Shown: positions 6,282 to 15,682 of the stretch, in pieces
Layout of the letters: each line of letters begins with the position of its first letter
How positions within the stretch are numbered: position 1 is the stretch's first letter
Assembly: GCF_001866655.1 (NCBI RefSeq)
Contig: NZ_MLYR01000043.1
Location: forward strand, 1 to 43,053
From: Bacillus sp. MUM 116
GTDB lineage: Bacteria; Bacillota; Bacilli; Bacillales; Cytobacillaceae
DNA: 43,053 bases
Reading direction: 5' to 3'
Position numbers and translations under genes: made by a program
Notes under the pieces: model-generated
What the model was told of the DNA's origin: nothing
The model's input: the letters and a program-made list of their open reading frames with translations, nothing else
Database searches by the model: none

Positions 6282-6989
6282 TTATTTTCGAAATAAAGAG
6301 AAAAGCCATTCCCATTTTTCTTTAGGCTTTTGTATCGCTTCTTCTAAACGTTTATTAAAATCATTTTGTGAACACCATTCTTTTTTCTGTTCGTCCCGCA
6401 GATTTTGTATTTCTTTTTGTAGGAAATCGCTTATTTGTTTTTCTTGTTCCAGCAATGTTTCGTATTGAATATTTTGATGTTCAGCTAATTTTTCAATTTT
6501 CACATGAGTTTTTTGCGCTGAATTACCAATAGTGGAACTTATAACATGATGATCTTGTTGGAGTCGAGAAACCGCAGTTTTAAGCTGTGACATATCATTT
6601 GTCAGTTGGACATTCATTTCACGTGTGGCTGCAAGTTCATTAACTAAAAACCTTAACATCTCTTTTAATTGATTAGGGTCATGTGGTAAATCTCTATATG
6701 TATCGGATACCGCAATTCCTGTTGTATTGTTTCCTTCTAATCGTTCATTTTGCTGGGATACAAGGTCTTTAGCTGTATCATCTAGAGGCTTTTTTGTATC
6801 GCGTAACGCTATAAGCGCTTCGATGTCGGATTGAACAAAGATACGTCGGTCGCCATCTTTTAAAAACTCATATCCATTCCGCTCTAAGATTTGGCCATAC
6901 TTTCGAACAGTGGGTGTAGCAATCCCCACTTCTTCTGCCACTTCCTTAGAAGTGAAAGCTCGTTCATTCGGTTGAATATCCCCTCGCAT
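6282..6989 (-). CDS. MerR-type helix-turn-helix protein with DUF3967-like coiled-coil C-terminus
   Basis: A 235-residue protein. Residues about 10-65 form a MerR-like winged-helix domain (AFTSKEVAEEVGIATPTVRKY, then NGYEFLKDGDRRIFVQSDIEAL). Residues about 105-210 form a long charged coiled coil, and the C-terminus is aromatic and basic (EKWEWLFSLFRK). Such proteins are mostly known from Bacillus plasmids and mobile elements; the layout recalls RacA-like DNA-binding coiled-coil proteins, but no function is proven. The ATG at 6989 has AAGGAGG 6 nt upstream. The 19-bp palindromic sequence 48 bp upstream overlaps a TATAAT box, suggesting self-control. In B. subtilis the space between ybaK and rpsI holds ybaJ instead, so this gene looks like an insertion or replacement. 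Confidence 0.82.
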   Translation of the reverse strand: MRGDIQPNERAFTSKEVAEEVGIATPTVRKYGQILERNGYEFLKDGDRRIFVQSDIEALIALRDTKKPLDDTAKDLVSQQNERLEGNNTTGIAVSDTYRDLPHDPNQLKEMLRFLVNELAATREMNVQLTNDMSQLKTAVSRLQQDHHVISSTIGNSAQKTHVKIEKLAEHQNIQYETLLEQEKQISDFLQKEIQNLRDEQKKEWCSQNDFNKRLEEAIQKPKEKWEWLFSLFRK

Positions 6990-7033
6990 ATTATACCTCC
7001 TTTCTATTTAATAGGAAGATTTTTAGTTTATTT

Positions 7034-7055
7034 ACATTATATCGCCCAGCGATAC
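7034..7055 (-). promoter_or_regulatory. Operator-like repeat, copy 2, overlapping a -10 box
   Basis: The perfect inverted repeat TATCGC-CCA-GCGATA is at 7040-7054, within the 19-bp repeat 7037-7055. On the minus strand it runs straight into TATAAT (7036-7041), so the palindrome occupies the spacer just upstream of the -10. MerR-family regulators bind this way, in the spacer of their target promoter. The -35 is weak, which would suit an activator- or repressor-controlled promoter. Confidence 0.65.
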
Positions 7056-7114
7056 GAAAAAAACGAACCAATCAGCCCCTTTGTTGAGGCACTTTTCTAA
7101 ACGTTTAATTTGAT

Positions 7115-7144
7115 TTGACAATAAAGCCCTCTCACTATTATAAA
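7115..7144 (+). promoter_or_regulatory. Orphan sigma-A-like promoter pointing toward rpsI antisense
   Basis: TTGACA (7115-7120) is followed after 17 bp by TTATAA, or after 18 bp by TATAAA (7139-7144). No plus-strand gene follows. The only hairpin ahead is the rpsI terminator, which has no T-tract in this direction. Confidence 0.45.
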
Positions 7145-7207
7145 TTGAATTATATGCTAAGAAAAAGAGAATTTTGTCCTGTTAATAATAACTTAGTTTT
7201 ATACTAA

Positions 7208-7240
7208 TAAAAAACCCTTCCTCGGCAATTCGAGAAAGGG
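7208..7240 (-). terminator. Terminator of rplM-rpsI
   Basis: A 10-bp stem pairs 7215-7224 with 7231-7240 around a 6-nt loop. On the minus strand CCCTTTCTCG, loop, CGAGGAAGGG is followed by TTTTTT. It lies 27 bp beyond the rpsI stop. Confidence 0.93.
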
Positions 7241-7266
7241 CTGTAAACGCTGATATATAAAGAATA

Positions 7267-7659
7267 TTAACGTTTTGAGAACTGAGGTGCACGACGAGCG
7301 CCTTTAAGACCGTATTTCTTACGTTCTTTCATACGTGCGTCACGAGTTAATAGACCAGCGCGTTTTAATGTTGGACGGTATTCTGGATCAGCTTGAAGTA
7401 ATGCACGTGCAATACCGTGGCGGATTGCGCCAGCTTGACCAGTGTAGCCACCGCCTTTTACGTTTACAAGAACATCGTAGCTGCCAACTGTTTCAGTTGC
7501 TACTAATGGTTGTCTTACAACAACGCGTAAAGCTTCAAATGGAATATAGTTTTCAATGTCACGATTGTTAATTACAATTTTACCTGTACCTGGAACTAAG
7601 CGCACACGTGCGACAGAGCTCTTACGACGACCAGTACCAATATATTGAACTTGTGCCAA
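7267..7659 (-). CDS. rpsI: 30S ribosomal protein S9
   Basis: The 130-residue length is the usual Bacillus S9 length. The N-terminal [12 protein letters not shown] segment and the basic tail ending APQFSKR are both present; that tail reaches into the decoding centre near the P-site tRNA. The start codon is TTG at 7659, with AAGGGAGGG 7 nt upstream. No ATG or GTG lies nearer in frame, so a TTG start is the best reading. It lies 20 bp downstream of rplM with its own terminator, forming the usual L13-S9 pair. Confidence 0.98.
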   Translation of the reverse strand: MAQVQYIGTGRRKSSVARVRLVPGTGKIVINNRDIENYIPFEALRVVVRQPLVATETVGSYDVLVNVKGGGYTGQAGAIRHGIARALLQADPEYRPTLKRAGLLTRDARMKERKKYGLKGARRAPQFSKR

Positions 7660-7679
7660 GTTAATTCCCTCCCTTTAAA

Positions 7680-8117
7680 TTATCCGCGAAGTTCGTAAAC
7701 TTCTGGTTGTTGTGCTTGGTGCTTGTGCTCGCTACCAGCATAAACGTGTAATTTTTTGAACATTTGACGGCCAAGAGAATTCTTTGGAAGCATACCTTTA
7801 ACAGCAAGCTCGATCATTTTCTCAGCATAGTTAGTACGCATTTCAAGAGCAGTTCTTTGTTTTAAACCGCCTGGGTGTAAGCTGTGACGATAGTAAATCT
7901 TGTCAGTTAATTTCTTACCAGTTAATTCAACTTTAGAAGCGTTGATAATGATCACATGATCACCAGTGTCAACATGTGGTGTAAAAGTTGGTTTATTTTT
8001 ACCACGTAGAATTGATGCAACTTCAGAAGCAAGACGACCAAGAGTTTTGCCTTCAGCATCAATTACGTACCATTTACGCTCGATATTGTTGGCATTTGCC
8101 ATAAATGTTGTACGCAT
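7680..8117 (-). CDS. rplM: 50S ribosomal protein L13
   Basis: A 145-residue protein that aligns through its whole length with Bacillus L13 ([50 protein letters not shown]). L13 is an early assembly protein of the large subunit, bound to 23S rRNA. The ATG at 8117 has AGGAGGG 6 nt upstream. It is the first gene of the rplM-rpsI operon, behind a consensus promoter and a leader of about 180 nt that probably binds L13. Confidence 0.98.
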   Translation of the reverse strand: MRTTFMANANNIERKWYVIDAEGKTLGRLASEVASILRGKNKPTFTPHVDTGDHVIIINASKVELTGKKLTDKIYYRHSLHPGGLKQRTALEMRTNYAEKMIELAVKGMLPKNSLGRQMFKKLHVYAGSEHKHQAQQPEVYELRG

Positions 8118-8149
8118 GAGTTTCCCTCCTAATTTATATCCGTAAAAAG

Positions 8150-8299
8150 ATTATTCTTTCGCACCTTCAAAGCCGTAAGCGTCCATTCTGTTCCGGGAAT
8201 GAACATTCACTGCCCTTGTGCGGCCATTTTCCAAATCATATATTTTCAATCACGATTAAGACTTTCCGGGGCTTTATCGTGGGATTAAAAACACACACA
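8150..8299 (-). promoter_or_regulatory. Probable L13 leader (autoregulatory 5' UTR)
   Basis: The rplM transcript would carry about 180 nt of leader. It can form a structure closed by GCCG (8220-8223) and CGGC (8171-8174), with an internal hairpin GAATG-TT-CATTC. Firmicutes carry an L13-binding leader (Rfam L13_leader) at this place, so I assign it by position and structure. I could not run a covariance search. Confidence 0.6.
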
Positions 8300-8305
8300 T
8301 ATAAT

Positions 8306-8334
8306 ATAATAAATACTTGGAAGCGATATGTCAA
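8306..8334 (-). promoter_or_regulatory. Promoter of rplM-rpsI (sigma-A)
   Basis: The minus strand has TTGACA (8329-8334), a 17-bp spacer and TATTAT (8306-8311), about 190 bp upstream of the rplM ATG and 38 bp beyond the truA stop. Confidence 0.8.
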
Positions 8335-8372
8335 GAAAATGTTACACCTGGTTAGGTTGTATTAATGAAAAT

Positions 8373-9113
8373 TTATTCATAGAATACCTTCCAAAGATAC
8401 AATCCTTGCGCCGGTGCTGTTTTTCCGGCACATTTCCGGTCCTTTGCTTGCAGAATTTCGAGTAAATCAGATGGGTTTCGTTCACCTGATCCAACCTCCA
8501 ACAATGTTCCGACTAAAATTCTCACCATATTATACAAAAAGCCATTCCCTTTAAAACGAAAAATAAGCATATCGTCGTCAACAGTAATCTCAATCGATTC
8601 TAACGTTCGAATCTTATCTTCTACTTCTGTTTTTGCGGAACAGAAGCTCGTAAAATCATGAGTCCCCAAGAGATTGGGTATAGCCTCTCTAATTGCGTCC
8701 ATATTTAACTGAAATGAATACTGGTAGGCATATTTTCTCTGAAATGGGTCTCTTTTCGTGGAAAGCCGCAAAAAATAGCGGTATTCTTTGCCAACAGCAT
8801 CAAAACGGGCATGAAACGAATCATGAATCTTCTCAACAGATAATACCGCAAGATCCTCTGGCAGTAAGGAATTAAGGGCAACTTCCCACTTATTTTCAGG
8901 AATGGAGAGCGGTGAATCAAAATGAATGACCTGACCCTTTGCATGAACTCCTGCATCTGTTCTTCCCGAAGCACTAACTTTCACAGCATTACCTTTATGC
9001 ATTTTGGTTAAAACGTCCTCAAGCACCAATTGAACGGTACGTTTACTTGGTTGAATCTGATAGCCTGAGAACTCGGATCCATCATAGGATATGATGCATT
9101 TATAGCGCTGCAT
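8373..9113 (-). CDS. truA: tRNA pseudouridine(38-40) synthase TruA
   Basis: A 246-residue enzyme that converts uridines 38-40 of the tRNA anticodon arm to pseudouridine. The catalytic Asp is in the motif SGRTDAGVHAKGQV (about residue 53). Other family stretches are DFTSFC, GNGFLYNMVRILVGTLLEVG and GLYLWKVFYE. I chose the ATG at 9113, with GGAG 9 nt upstream and an N-terminus that aligns with homologues; the ATG at 9128 overlaps the ecfT stop and lacks a ribosome binding site. It is the last gene of the ecfA1-ecfA2-ecfT-truA unit. Confidence 0.96.
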   Translation of the reverse strand: MQRYKCIISYDGSEFSGYQIQPSKRTVQLVLEDVLTKMHKGNAVKVSASGRTDAGVHAKGQVIHFDSPLSIPENKWEVALNSLLPEDLAVLSVEKIHDSFHARFDAVGKEYRYFLRLSTKRDPFQRKYAYQYSFQLNMDAIREAIPNLLGTHDFTSFCSAKTEVEDKIRTLESIEITVDDDMLIFRFKGNGFLYNMVRILVGTLLEVGSGERNPSDLLEILQAKDRKCAGKTAPAQGLYLWKVFYE

Positions 9114-9127
9114 TGGTCTTCTCTCCA

Positions 9128-9925
9128 TTATGAACGTAATAAAATTAATAGAATAGTTAAAAGTACAAACACGGCAATTTGGATAGAATCACGATTACTC
9201 CAGTTTAATTGGCGATATTTCGTTCTTCCTTCCCCGCCTCGGTACCCTCTTGCCTCCATGGCAATTGCAAGATCTTCTGCCCGTTTAAATGAACTCACAA
9301 AGAGCGGAATTAAAAGCGGGATGATTGCTTTTATTCTCTCTTTGATCGGCCCACTGGAAAACTCAACGCCCCTGGCAATTTGCGCCTTCATAATTTTATC
9401 AGTTTCCTCCATAAGAGTGGGAATGAATCTCAATGCAATCGACATCATTAAGGCCATTTCATGTACAGGAAATCGGATTTTTTTCAATGGATGTAATATT
9501 GTTTCAAGTCCATCCGTTATTTCAATTGGTGTCGTTGTTAACGTTAATAACGATGTCATTAAAATTAAAAAAAAGAACCTTAAGGAAATAAAGATCCCCA
9601 TTCTAAGACCTTGCTCATAAACCTTCAACGGCCCTATATGAAACAACAGGTTACCTTGCTTCGTAAACAGCAGCTGCATAACAAATGTGAAAAGCACAAG
9701 CCAAATAATGGGTTTAAGCCCAGTGTACAAAAAACGAACAGGTATTTTCGATAAGGCAATCATAAAAAAGGTATAAATTCCAATAAGTACGTAAGTCATC
9801 CAATTGTTCGCAAAAAAAATGATACAAACAAATAAAAAAATAATGATTAACTTAGAACGGGGATCCATCCGATGTACAACAGAATCTGCGGGGACAAATC
9901 TCCCAAAAATCATTTTTTCCATCAT
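9128..9925 (-). CDS. ecfT: Energy-coupling factor transporter transmembrane protein EcfT
   Basis: A 265-residue membrane protein with about five to six hydrophobic segments. It carries the two Ala-Arg-Gly coupling motifs that grip the ATPases (AQIARGVEF at about residue 185 and AMEARGYRGG at about 223). EcfT joins the ATPases EcfA1/EcfA2 to exchangeable vitamin-binding S components encoded elsewhere. The start overlaps the ecfA2 stop by 4 bp, implying translational coupling. This is the group II (shared-module) arrangement, since no S component is adjacent. Confidence 0.96.
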   Translation of the reverse strand: MMEKMIFGRFVPADSVVHRMDPRSKLIIIFLFVCIIFFANNWMTYVLIGIYTFFMIALSKIPVRFLYTGLKPIIWLVLFTFVMQLLFTKQGNLLFHIGPLKVYEQGLRMGIFISLRFFFLILMTSLLTLTTTPIEITDGLETILHPLKKIRFPVHEMALMMSIALRFIPTLMEETDKIMKAQIARGVEFSSGPIKERIKAIIPLLIPLFVSSFKRAEDLAIAMEARGYRGGEGRTKYRQLNWSNRDSIQIAVFVLLTILLILLRS

Positions 9926-10791
9926 ACCCGCTCACCTCTGCCTATTAATTGTGTAACAGCAGAAGCCAGCTCATCAATGGTTAAATAGGTTTTATCCAAC
10001 TTTTTACCCATTATTTTTTCAAGCTTAAGCTGGAAGCGGACCACTTCTGGAACATCCAACCCCATGTGAAGCAATTCCTCTGTTGCAGTGAAAATTTCTT
10101 CTGGTGTACCTTTATTTACTACTTTTCCTTGCTGCATAATCACGATTTGGTCCGCATATTGTGCGGCATCCTCCATACTGTGAGTAACCAAAATCGTTGA
10201 TAATCCTCTTTCCTTATGCAAACGATAAAACATGTCCATAATTTCTTTGCGGCCTCTTGGGTCTAATCCAGCCGTCGGCTCGTCCAGGACGATAACGTCC
10301 GGTTCCATGGCAAGAACACCCGCTATGGCAACACGGCGCATTTGGCCTCCTGATAAGTCGAAAGGCGATTTACCCAATATTTCATCTGATAATCCCACTT
10401 GTTTAAGAGCAGTCCGGGCTCTATCTTTTGCCTCTTCTTCAGAAATCCCAAAATTCATCGGACCAAAAATAATATCCTTTTCAACGGTTTCTTCGAACAA
10501 TTGATGTTCTGGAAACTGAAAGACAATTCCCACCTTTTGTCGTACCGGTTTAAGATTTTTATTTTTCTGCTTTGCTTTAATTTCATGGGTTCCAATTACG
10601 ACCGTTCCTGCAGTAGGCTGCAGAAGCGCATTTAAATGCTGTAATACTGTGGACTTTCCGGAGCCAGTATGGCCAATAATAGCCAGGTAGGTTCCAGTTT
10701 TAATATCGATGGAGACATCCTCTATGGCCAGTCGTTCAAATGGGGAATTTACTTGATAACGGTATTCTACATGCTGCAGTGAGATGTCCAT
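9922..10791 (-). CDS. ecfA2: Energy-coupling factor transporter ATP-binding protein EcfA2
   Basis: A 289-residue ABC ATPase. Walker [10 protein letters not shown] (about residue 39), Q-loop [14 protein letters not shown], signature LSGGQMRR, Walker [13 protein letters not shown] and the H-loop TH are all present. The C-terminal helical extension (about 230-289) is typical of EcfA subunits. It powers vitamin uptake together with EcfA1 and EcfT. It overlaps the 3' end of ecfA1 by 25 bp and ecfT by 4 bp, a tightly coupled operon. Confidence 0.96.
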   Translation of the reverse strand: MDISLQHVEYRYQVNSPFERLAIEDVSIDIKTGTYLAIIGHTGSGKSTVLQHLNALLQPTAGTVVIGTHEIKAKQKNKNLKPVRQKVGIVFQFPEHQLFEETVEKDIIFGPMNFGISEEEAKDRARTALKQVGLSDEILGKSPFDLSGGQMRRVAIAGVLAMEPDVIVLDEPTAGLDPRGRKEIMDMFYRLHKERGLSTILVTHSMEDAAQYADQIVIMQQGKVVNKGTPEEIFTATEELLHMGLDVPEVVRFQLKLEKIMGKKLDKTYLTIDELASAVTQLIGRGERV

Positions 10792-11606
10792 AACTCAGTC
10801 ACCAACTCATCTTCCGTTAAATAATGTTTTGATAGTTCAATTCCTTCTTGACGGAAAGCTTTACTCATTTTCACGGAAAAAGGGATATCCAGTCCTAATT
10901 GAATTAACTCTTCATCCATTGAAAAAATTTCTTCCGCAGTTCCCTCACGGAAAACCTTTCCTCGGTTCATCACAATGATCCGATCAGCCTTAGCTGCTTC
11001 TTCTAAGTCATGGGTGATGGATATTACGGTCAGCTGCTTTTCATCCTTCAAAGCGCGAACAGTCTCTAACACCTCTTCTCTTCCTCTTGGATCTAGCATC
11101 GATGTCGCTTCATCCAAAATAATAATCGAAGGTCTTAGAGCAAGTACACCTGCAATAGCTACTCGCTGTTTTTGGCCACCTGAAAGATGGTGGGGCTCTT
11201 GATTAAGAAATTGATCCATTTTTACTTTTCGTAAAGAGTCTCCTACCCTTTGGGTCATTTCCTCTCTGGGAATGCCGTGGTTTTCTAAACCAAAAGCCAC
11301 ATCATCCTGTACAGTGGTCCCTACAAATTGATTATCCGGGTTCTGGAATACCATCCCTAATTTTTCCCGTATATCCCAAACGGATTCTTCCGATAATTTT
11401 TTACCACAAACAGTAATTTCACCTTGTTGCGGAAATTGCAGCCCATTTAAAAGTTTCGCTGTCGTGGACTTTCCTGAGCCATTATGGCCCACAATTGCCA
11501 GCCACTCTCCTTCCAAAACTTGAAAACTTACATTCTGAAGGGCATGGCGGTCCTGACCGTCATATTTGAAAGAAACGTTATCAAGGGATACAATAGGTTT
11601 TTTCAT
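10767..11606 (-). CDS. ecfA1: Energy-coupling factor transporter ATP-binding protein EcfA1
   Basis: A 279-residue ABC ATPase, first gene of the ECF module. It shows Walker [11 protein letters not shown]-loop [14 protein letters not shown], signature LSGGQKQR, Walker [13 protein letters not shown] and an H-loop His. The QNPDNQ Q-loop separates it from EcfA2, which has QFPEHQ. The ATG at 11606 has GGGGGA 7 nt upstream. It is separated from rplQ by 360 bp containing two terminator-like hairpins, so it probably has its own promoter, which I could not place with confidence. Confidence 0.96.
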   Translation of the reverse strand: MKKPIVSLDNVSFKYDGQDRHALQNVSFQVLEGEWLAIVGHNGSGKSTTAKLLNGLQFPQQGEITVCGKKLSEESVWDIREKLGMVFQNPDNQFVGTTVQDDVAFGLENHGIPREEMTQRVGDSLRKVKMDQFLNQEPHHLSGGQKQRVAIAGVLALRPSIIILDEATSMLDPRGREEVLETVRALKDEKQLTVISITHDLEEAAKADRIIVMNRGKVFREGTAEEIFSMDEELIQLGLDIPFSVKMSKAFRQEGIELSKHYLTEDELVTELWTSHCSM

Positions 11607-11663
11607 GAAAGATTCCCCCTATCTCGACTCAAGCTAAACTCTACTGATATTTTACTACATACA

Positions 11664-11747
11664 AAAAAAGCCTGCACCTCTTCCCTGGCAGGAACGAAAA
11701 TCATCTGCCGATTAATTGGAATTCCTTCAGGAAATGGGAGAGGTGCA
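11664..11747 (-). terminator. Structured terminator-like element upstream of ecfA1
   Basis: On the minus strand GCACCTCT (11740-11747) pairs with AGAGGTGC (11675-11682), extendable by three G-C pairs with one bulge, and is followed after 4 nt by TTTTTTT (11664-11670). The roughly 50-nt interior can form TTCCT-GA-AGGAA and CCTGCCAGG hairpins. An alternative small stem, CCTGC with GCAGG, directly before the T-run excludes the long one. It could be a plain terminator, an attenuator, or a small structured repeat. Confidence 0.5.
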
Positions 11748-11899
11748 TGAGCTAGACGAGACGTGAAAAGAATATAATATTAATCAACATTATTCTTCCA
11801 GTGGAGATGCTGGTTCTCCTTATGAGCTCCTAAAATTATAGGGTCACGCCCATCGTAACACTCTTTTTGGCTTGGTTCGTACATTATTAAAATAATGAT

Positions 11900-11954
11900 A
11901 CAACAAAAGGGCAAAGAACAAGTTTGATTGTAAACTGTCCAGCGCCCTTGTTGT
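11900..11954 (-). terminator. Terminator-like stem after rplQ
   Basis: ACAACAAGGGC (11944-11954) pairs with GCCCTTTTGTTGT (11900-11912) around a loop of about 31 nt; the T's lie within and after the distal arm. It ends the S10-spc-alpha transcript 15 bp past the rplQ stop. Between here and 11748 I see no convincing gene, only a 34-codon ORF without a ribosome binding site. Confidence 0.55.
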
Positions 11955-11968
11955 CAGATAAGTGTGTA

Positions 11969-12331
11969 TTAAACTAACTCGATGATAACCATTGGCGCAC
12001 CGTCACCGCGGCGTGGTCCAAGTTTCATAATACGAGTATATCCACCTTGGCGCTCTTGATAACGAGGAGCGATATCAGTGAAAAGTTTTTGTAATGCGCT
12101 TGTGTTATTCTCAGCATCAGCAACCTCATTACGAACGTAAGAAGCAGCTTGACGGCGAGCATGTAAATCACCGCGTTTTCCTAAAGTGATCATTTTTTCA
12201 ACAGTTGAGCGAATTTCTTTCGCGCGAGTTTCTGTTGTTTCAATGCGCTCGTTGATGATTAAATCAGTTGTTAAATCACGAAGCATAGCTTTACGCTGTG
12301 CGCTTGTGCGTCCTAACTTTCTGTATGCCAT
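11969..12331 (-). CDS. rplQ: 50S ribosomal protein L17
   Basis: The 120 residues match the short Bacillus form of L17 ([45 protein letters not shown]). L17 binds 23S rRNA near the exit-tunnel side of the large subunit. It is the last gene of the alpha cluster, 64 bp after rpoA, and is followed by a terminator-like stem. Confidence 0.98.
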   Translation of the reverse strand: MAYRKLGRTSAQRKAMLRDLTTDLIINERIETTETRAKEIRSTVEKMITLGKRGDLHARRQAASYVRNEVADAENNTSALQKLFTDIAPRYQERQGGYTRIMKLGPRRGDGAPMVIIELV

Positions 12332-12395
12332 GAAGGGTTCCCTCCTTTGTTGAAGTCATTAAAAAATTCTCGCAATCAGCCAATACGCGGCTGAA

Positions 12396-13340
12396 CTAGT
12401 CGTCTTTACGTAAACCTAATCCTAGTTCTTCTAGTTTCGCTTTTACTTCTTCTAGTGATTTGCGACCAAGGTTCCGTACTTTCATCATATCCTCTTCAGT
12501 TTTATTAGCTAATTCCTGAACAGTATTAATGCCAGCACGCTTTAAGCAGTTATAAGAACGAACAGATAAATCAAGTTCTTCTATTGTCATCTCTAGAACT
12601 TTTTCTTTCTGATCTTCTTCTTTTTCAATCATAATCTCAGCATTTTGAGCCTCGTCAGTTAACCCAACGAAAATATTCAAATGCTCGGTCAAAATCTTCG
12701 AACCAAGAGCAATCGCTTCTTTTGGCCCAGTGCTTCCATCTGTCCAAACATCAAGCGTTAGCTTATCATAATTTGTCATTTGACCTACACGAGTATTTTC
12801 TACCTGATAGGACACTCTTGATACCGGAGTATAAATAGAGTCAATTGGAATCACACCAATCGGTTGATCCTCACGCTTATTTTGATCTGCCGGTGTATAG
12901 CCGCGTCCGCGTCTAGAAGTTAAACGCATGCGTAGATGACCGTTTGAAGCTAATGTTGCAATATGAAGGTCTGGATTTAAAATCTCTACATCACTATCAT
13001 GGGTAATATTACCAGCTAAGACAGGTCCTTCGCCTTGAACATCAATTTCAAGAGTCTTCTCTTCATCAGAGTAGATTTTAATAGCTAATTTTTTAATGTT
13101 TAAAATGATGGATGTTACATCCTCTACGACGCCTTCAATTGTTGAGAACTCATGAAGTACCCCATCGACCTGAATCGATGTAACAGCGGCACCTGGGAGT
13201 GAAGATAATAGGATACGACGTAAGGAGTTACCCAAAGTGGTACCATATCCACGCTCAAGCGGCTCTACGACGAACTTCCCGTACTTGGCATCATCGCTGA
13301 TCTCAACCGTTTCGATTTTTGGTTTTTCTATTTCGATCAT
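12396..13340 (-). CDS. rpoA: DNA-directed RNA polymerase subunit alpha
   Basis: A 314-residue subunit. The N-terminal domain (about 1-230) dimerises and nucleates core assembly; it contains [21 protein letters not shown] short acidic linker leads to the C-terminal domain (about 245-310), which contacts UP elements and activators through the helix-hairpin-helix segment [18 protein letters not shown] chose the ATG at 13340, 7 nt after AGGAGGG; the TTG one codon earlier is less likely. The 174-bp gap to rpsK is unusually long for this cluster and holds a possible hairpin. Confidence 0.98.
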   Translation of the reverse strand: MIEIEKPKIETVEISDDAKYGKFVVEPLERGYGTTLGNSLRRILLSSLPGAAVTSIQVDGVLHEFSTIEGVVEDVTSIILNIKKLAIKIYSDEEKTLEIDVQGEGPVLAGNITHDSDVEILNPDLHIATLASNGHLRMRLTSRRGRGYTPADQNKREDQPIGVIPIDSIYTPVSRVSYQVENTRVGQMTNYDKLTLDVWTDGSTGPKEAIALGSKILTEHLNIFVGLTDEAQNAEIMIEKEEDQKEKVLEMTIEELDLSVRSYNCLKRAGINTVQELANKTEEDMMKVRNLGRKSLEEVKAKLEELGLGLRKDD

Positions 13341-13371
13341 CAATTAACCCTCCTTCAAAACGTCAAAAACC

Positions 13372-13396
13372 TCGATTAAGAAAATGTTCTAATCGA
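13372..13396 (-). other. Hairpin in the rpsK-rpoA gap
   Basis: On the minus strand TCGATTA (13390-13396) pairs with TAATCGA (13372-13378) and is followed by GGTTTTTG. This 7-bp AT-rich stem with five T's is a weak attenuator candidate about 30 bp before rpoA. Confidence 0.35.
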
Positions 13397-13517
13397 AATT
13401 CCCCCATGTATACGTTCCCGTTTTGTGCACAACAACTGGAATAAATCTTCTGTATGAACGGAAAAATTTGTATCATATCCCATTATAGACAAGGATATTA
13501 AAGTCTATACAGAAAAA

Positions 13518-13907
<390 letters not shown>

Positions 13908-13928
13908 TTAAATAACCTCCTTTGCCGA

Positions 13929-14294
13929 TTACTTCTTCTTGTTCGCAACAGTCTTACGAGGACCTTTGCGTGTACGAGCGTTGTTTTTTGTATTTTGTCC
14001 ACGAACCGGTAAGCCGCGACGATGGCGTAATCCGCGGTAGCAGCCGATTTCCATTAAACGCTTAATGTTAAGAGAAACTTCACGGCGAAGATCACCTTCA
14101 ACTTTTAACTTGTCGATGATATCACGGATTTTATTTAATTCGTCTTCAGTTAAATCACGCACTCTTGTATCTTCAGAAACACCAGCTTCTGCCAAGACTT
14201 TTTGTGCTGTATTTTTACCAATACCATAAATGTAAGTTAATGAGATAACTACACGCTTTTCACGTGGAATATCTACACCAGCAATACGTGCCAT
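13929..14294 (-). CDS. rpsM: 30S ribosomal protein S13
   Basis: A 121-residue protein with the N-terminal [15 protein letters not shown], the helix-two-turn-helix middle, and the basic C-terminal tail ([15 protein letters not shown]) that touches the P-site tRNA. In the 30S head it bridges to the 50S subunit. It lies 24 bp after rpmJ with a good AAGGAGG site. Confidence 0.98.
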   Translation of the reverse strand: MARIAGVDIPREKRVVISLTYIYGIGKNTAQKVLAEAGVSEDTRVRDLTEDELNKIRDIIDKLKVEGDLRREVSLNIKRLMEIGCYRGLRHRRGLPVRGQNTKNNARTRKGPRKTVANKKK

Positions 14295-14318
14295 ATTTTA
14301 GCGCACCTCCTTCAAAAA

Positions 14319-14688
<370 letters not shown>

Positions 14689-14719
14689 TAGACACGTCTC
14701 CCTTCTCTTTTTCAGATTG

Positions 14720-14813
14720 TCATTTATTTAAAAACTCTTTAAAAGTGCAAATCAAAGTTCAACCATACGATTATAACATAATGACCTGCATCACGTCTCT
14801 TAGTAACAATTAG
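14720..14813 (-). pseudogene. Remnant of the KOW-domain RNA-binding protein gene (ybzG-like)
   Basis: Just downstream of the map remnant, one frame reads LIVTKRRDAGHYVIIV, a recognisable KOW motif of the L14e/L6e/L27e-like protein encoded between map and infA in B. subtilis (ybzG). The frame then runs into WLNFDLHF and a stop. Another frame gives FKEFLNK and a stop at 14720, probably the old C-terminus. Most of the roughly 90-codon gene is missing, and no start codon or ribosome binding site remains. Confidence 0.7.
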
Positions 14814-14817
14814 AAAT

Positions 14818-14994
14818 TTAAATTTCTATGCCAGGCTTTAAGACGCGGTCTATGCTGAAAAATCCAGCGTCACCATGTAAGTTTTGCCAAACACCGTGTC
14901 CTGCATACTCACGTACAATGAAAAACGATTTGCATCCAAAAAGTTAGAATCTTATCGGAGATGTTCGAGAGACATTAGCCTGGTTTTACACTTC
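14818..14994 (-). pseudogene. map: Remnant of methionine aminopeptidase gene map
   Basis: Between adk and infA, where map normally stands, there is no intact ORF, but pieces of type I methionine aminopeptidase are readable in order. KPG followed by a stop, then LSNISDKILT (about 14946-14994), corresponds to KPGERLSNISHAIQT. After a frame change, FFIVREYAGHGVWQNLHGD (about 14869-14925) corresponds to FSVVREYVGHGVGQDLHED. RVLKPGIEI and a stop follow, corresponding to RLKPGMVLAIEP. The N-terminal half, the C-terminus and about 10 codons after LHGD are deleted. Only the middle third survives, with at least one frameshift and one stop, so it cannot encode a working enzyme. Another map copy elsewhere is required, since the activity is essential. 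Confidence 0.88.
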
Positions 14995-15003
14995 GTCATT
15001 CAA

Positions 15004-15678
<675 letters not shown>

Positions 15679-15682
15679 TTAA

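Noticed and set aside
6621..6645. parS-like TTTCACGTG in the DUF3967 gene
   Set aside because: Only about 10 of 16 bases match the parS consensus and the bases are explained by coding sequence.
5720..7200. A complete mobile element carrying the DUF3967 gene
   Set aside because: The two 19-bp repeats are palindromic operator sites tied to promoters rather than element ends, and no integrase, transposase or target duplication is seen.
8341..8372. ACCT-AACC-AGGT stem after truA as a terminator
   Set aside because: A four-base-pair stem without a proper T-run; too weak.
11780..11884. A 34-codon minus-strand ORF (starts MYEPSQKECYDGRD) between rplQ and ecfA1
   Set aside because: It has no Shine-Dalgarno sequence, no recognisable family and lies just past the rplQ terminator; too little to call a gene.
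14255..14275. Second parS-like TTTTCACGTGGAA in rpsM
   Set aside because: A partial match within a conserved coding region.
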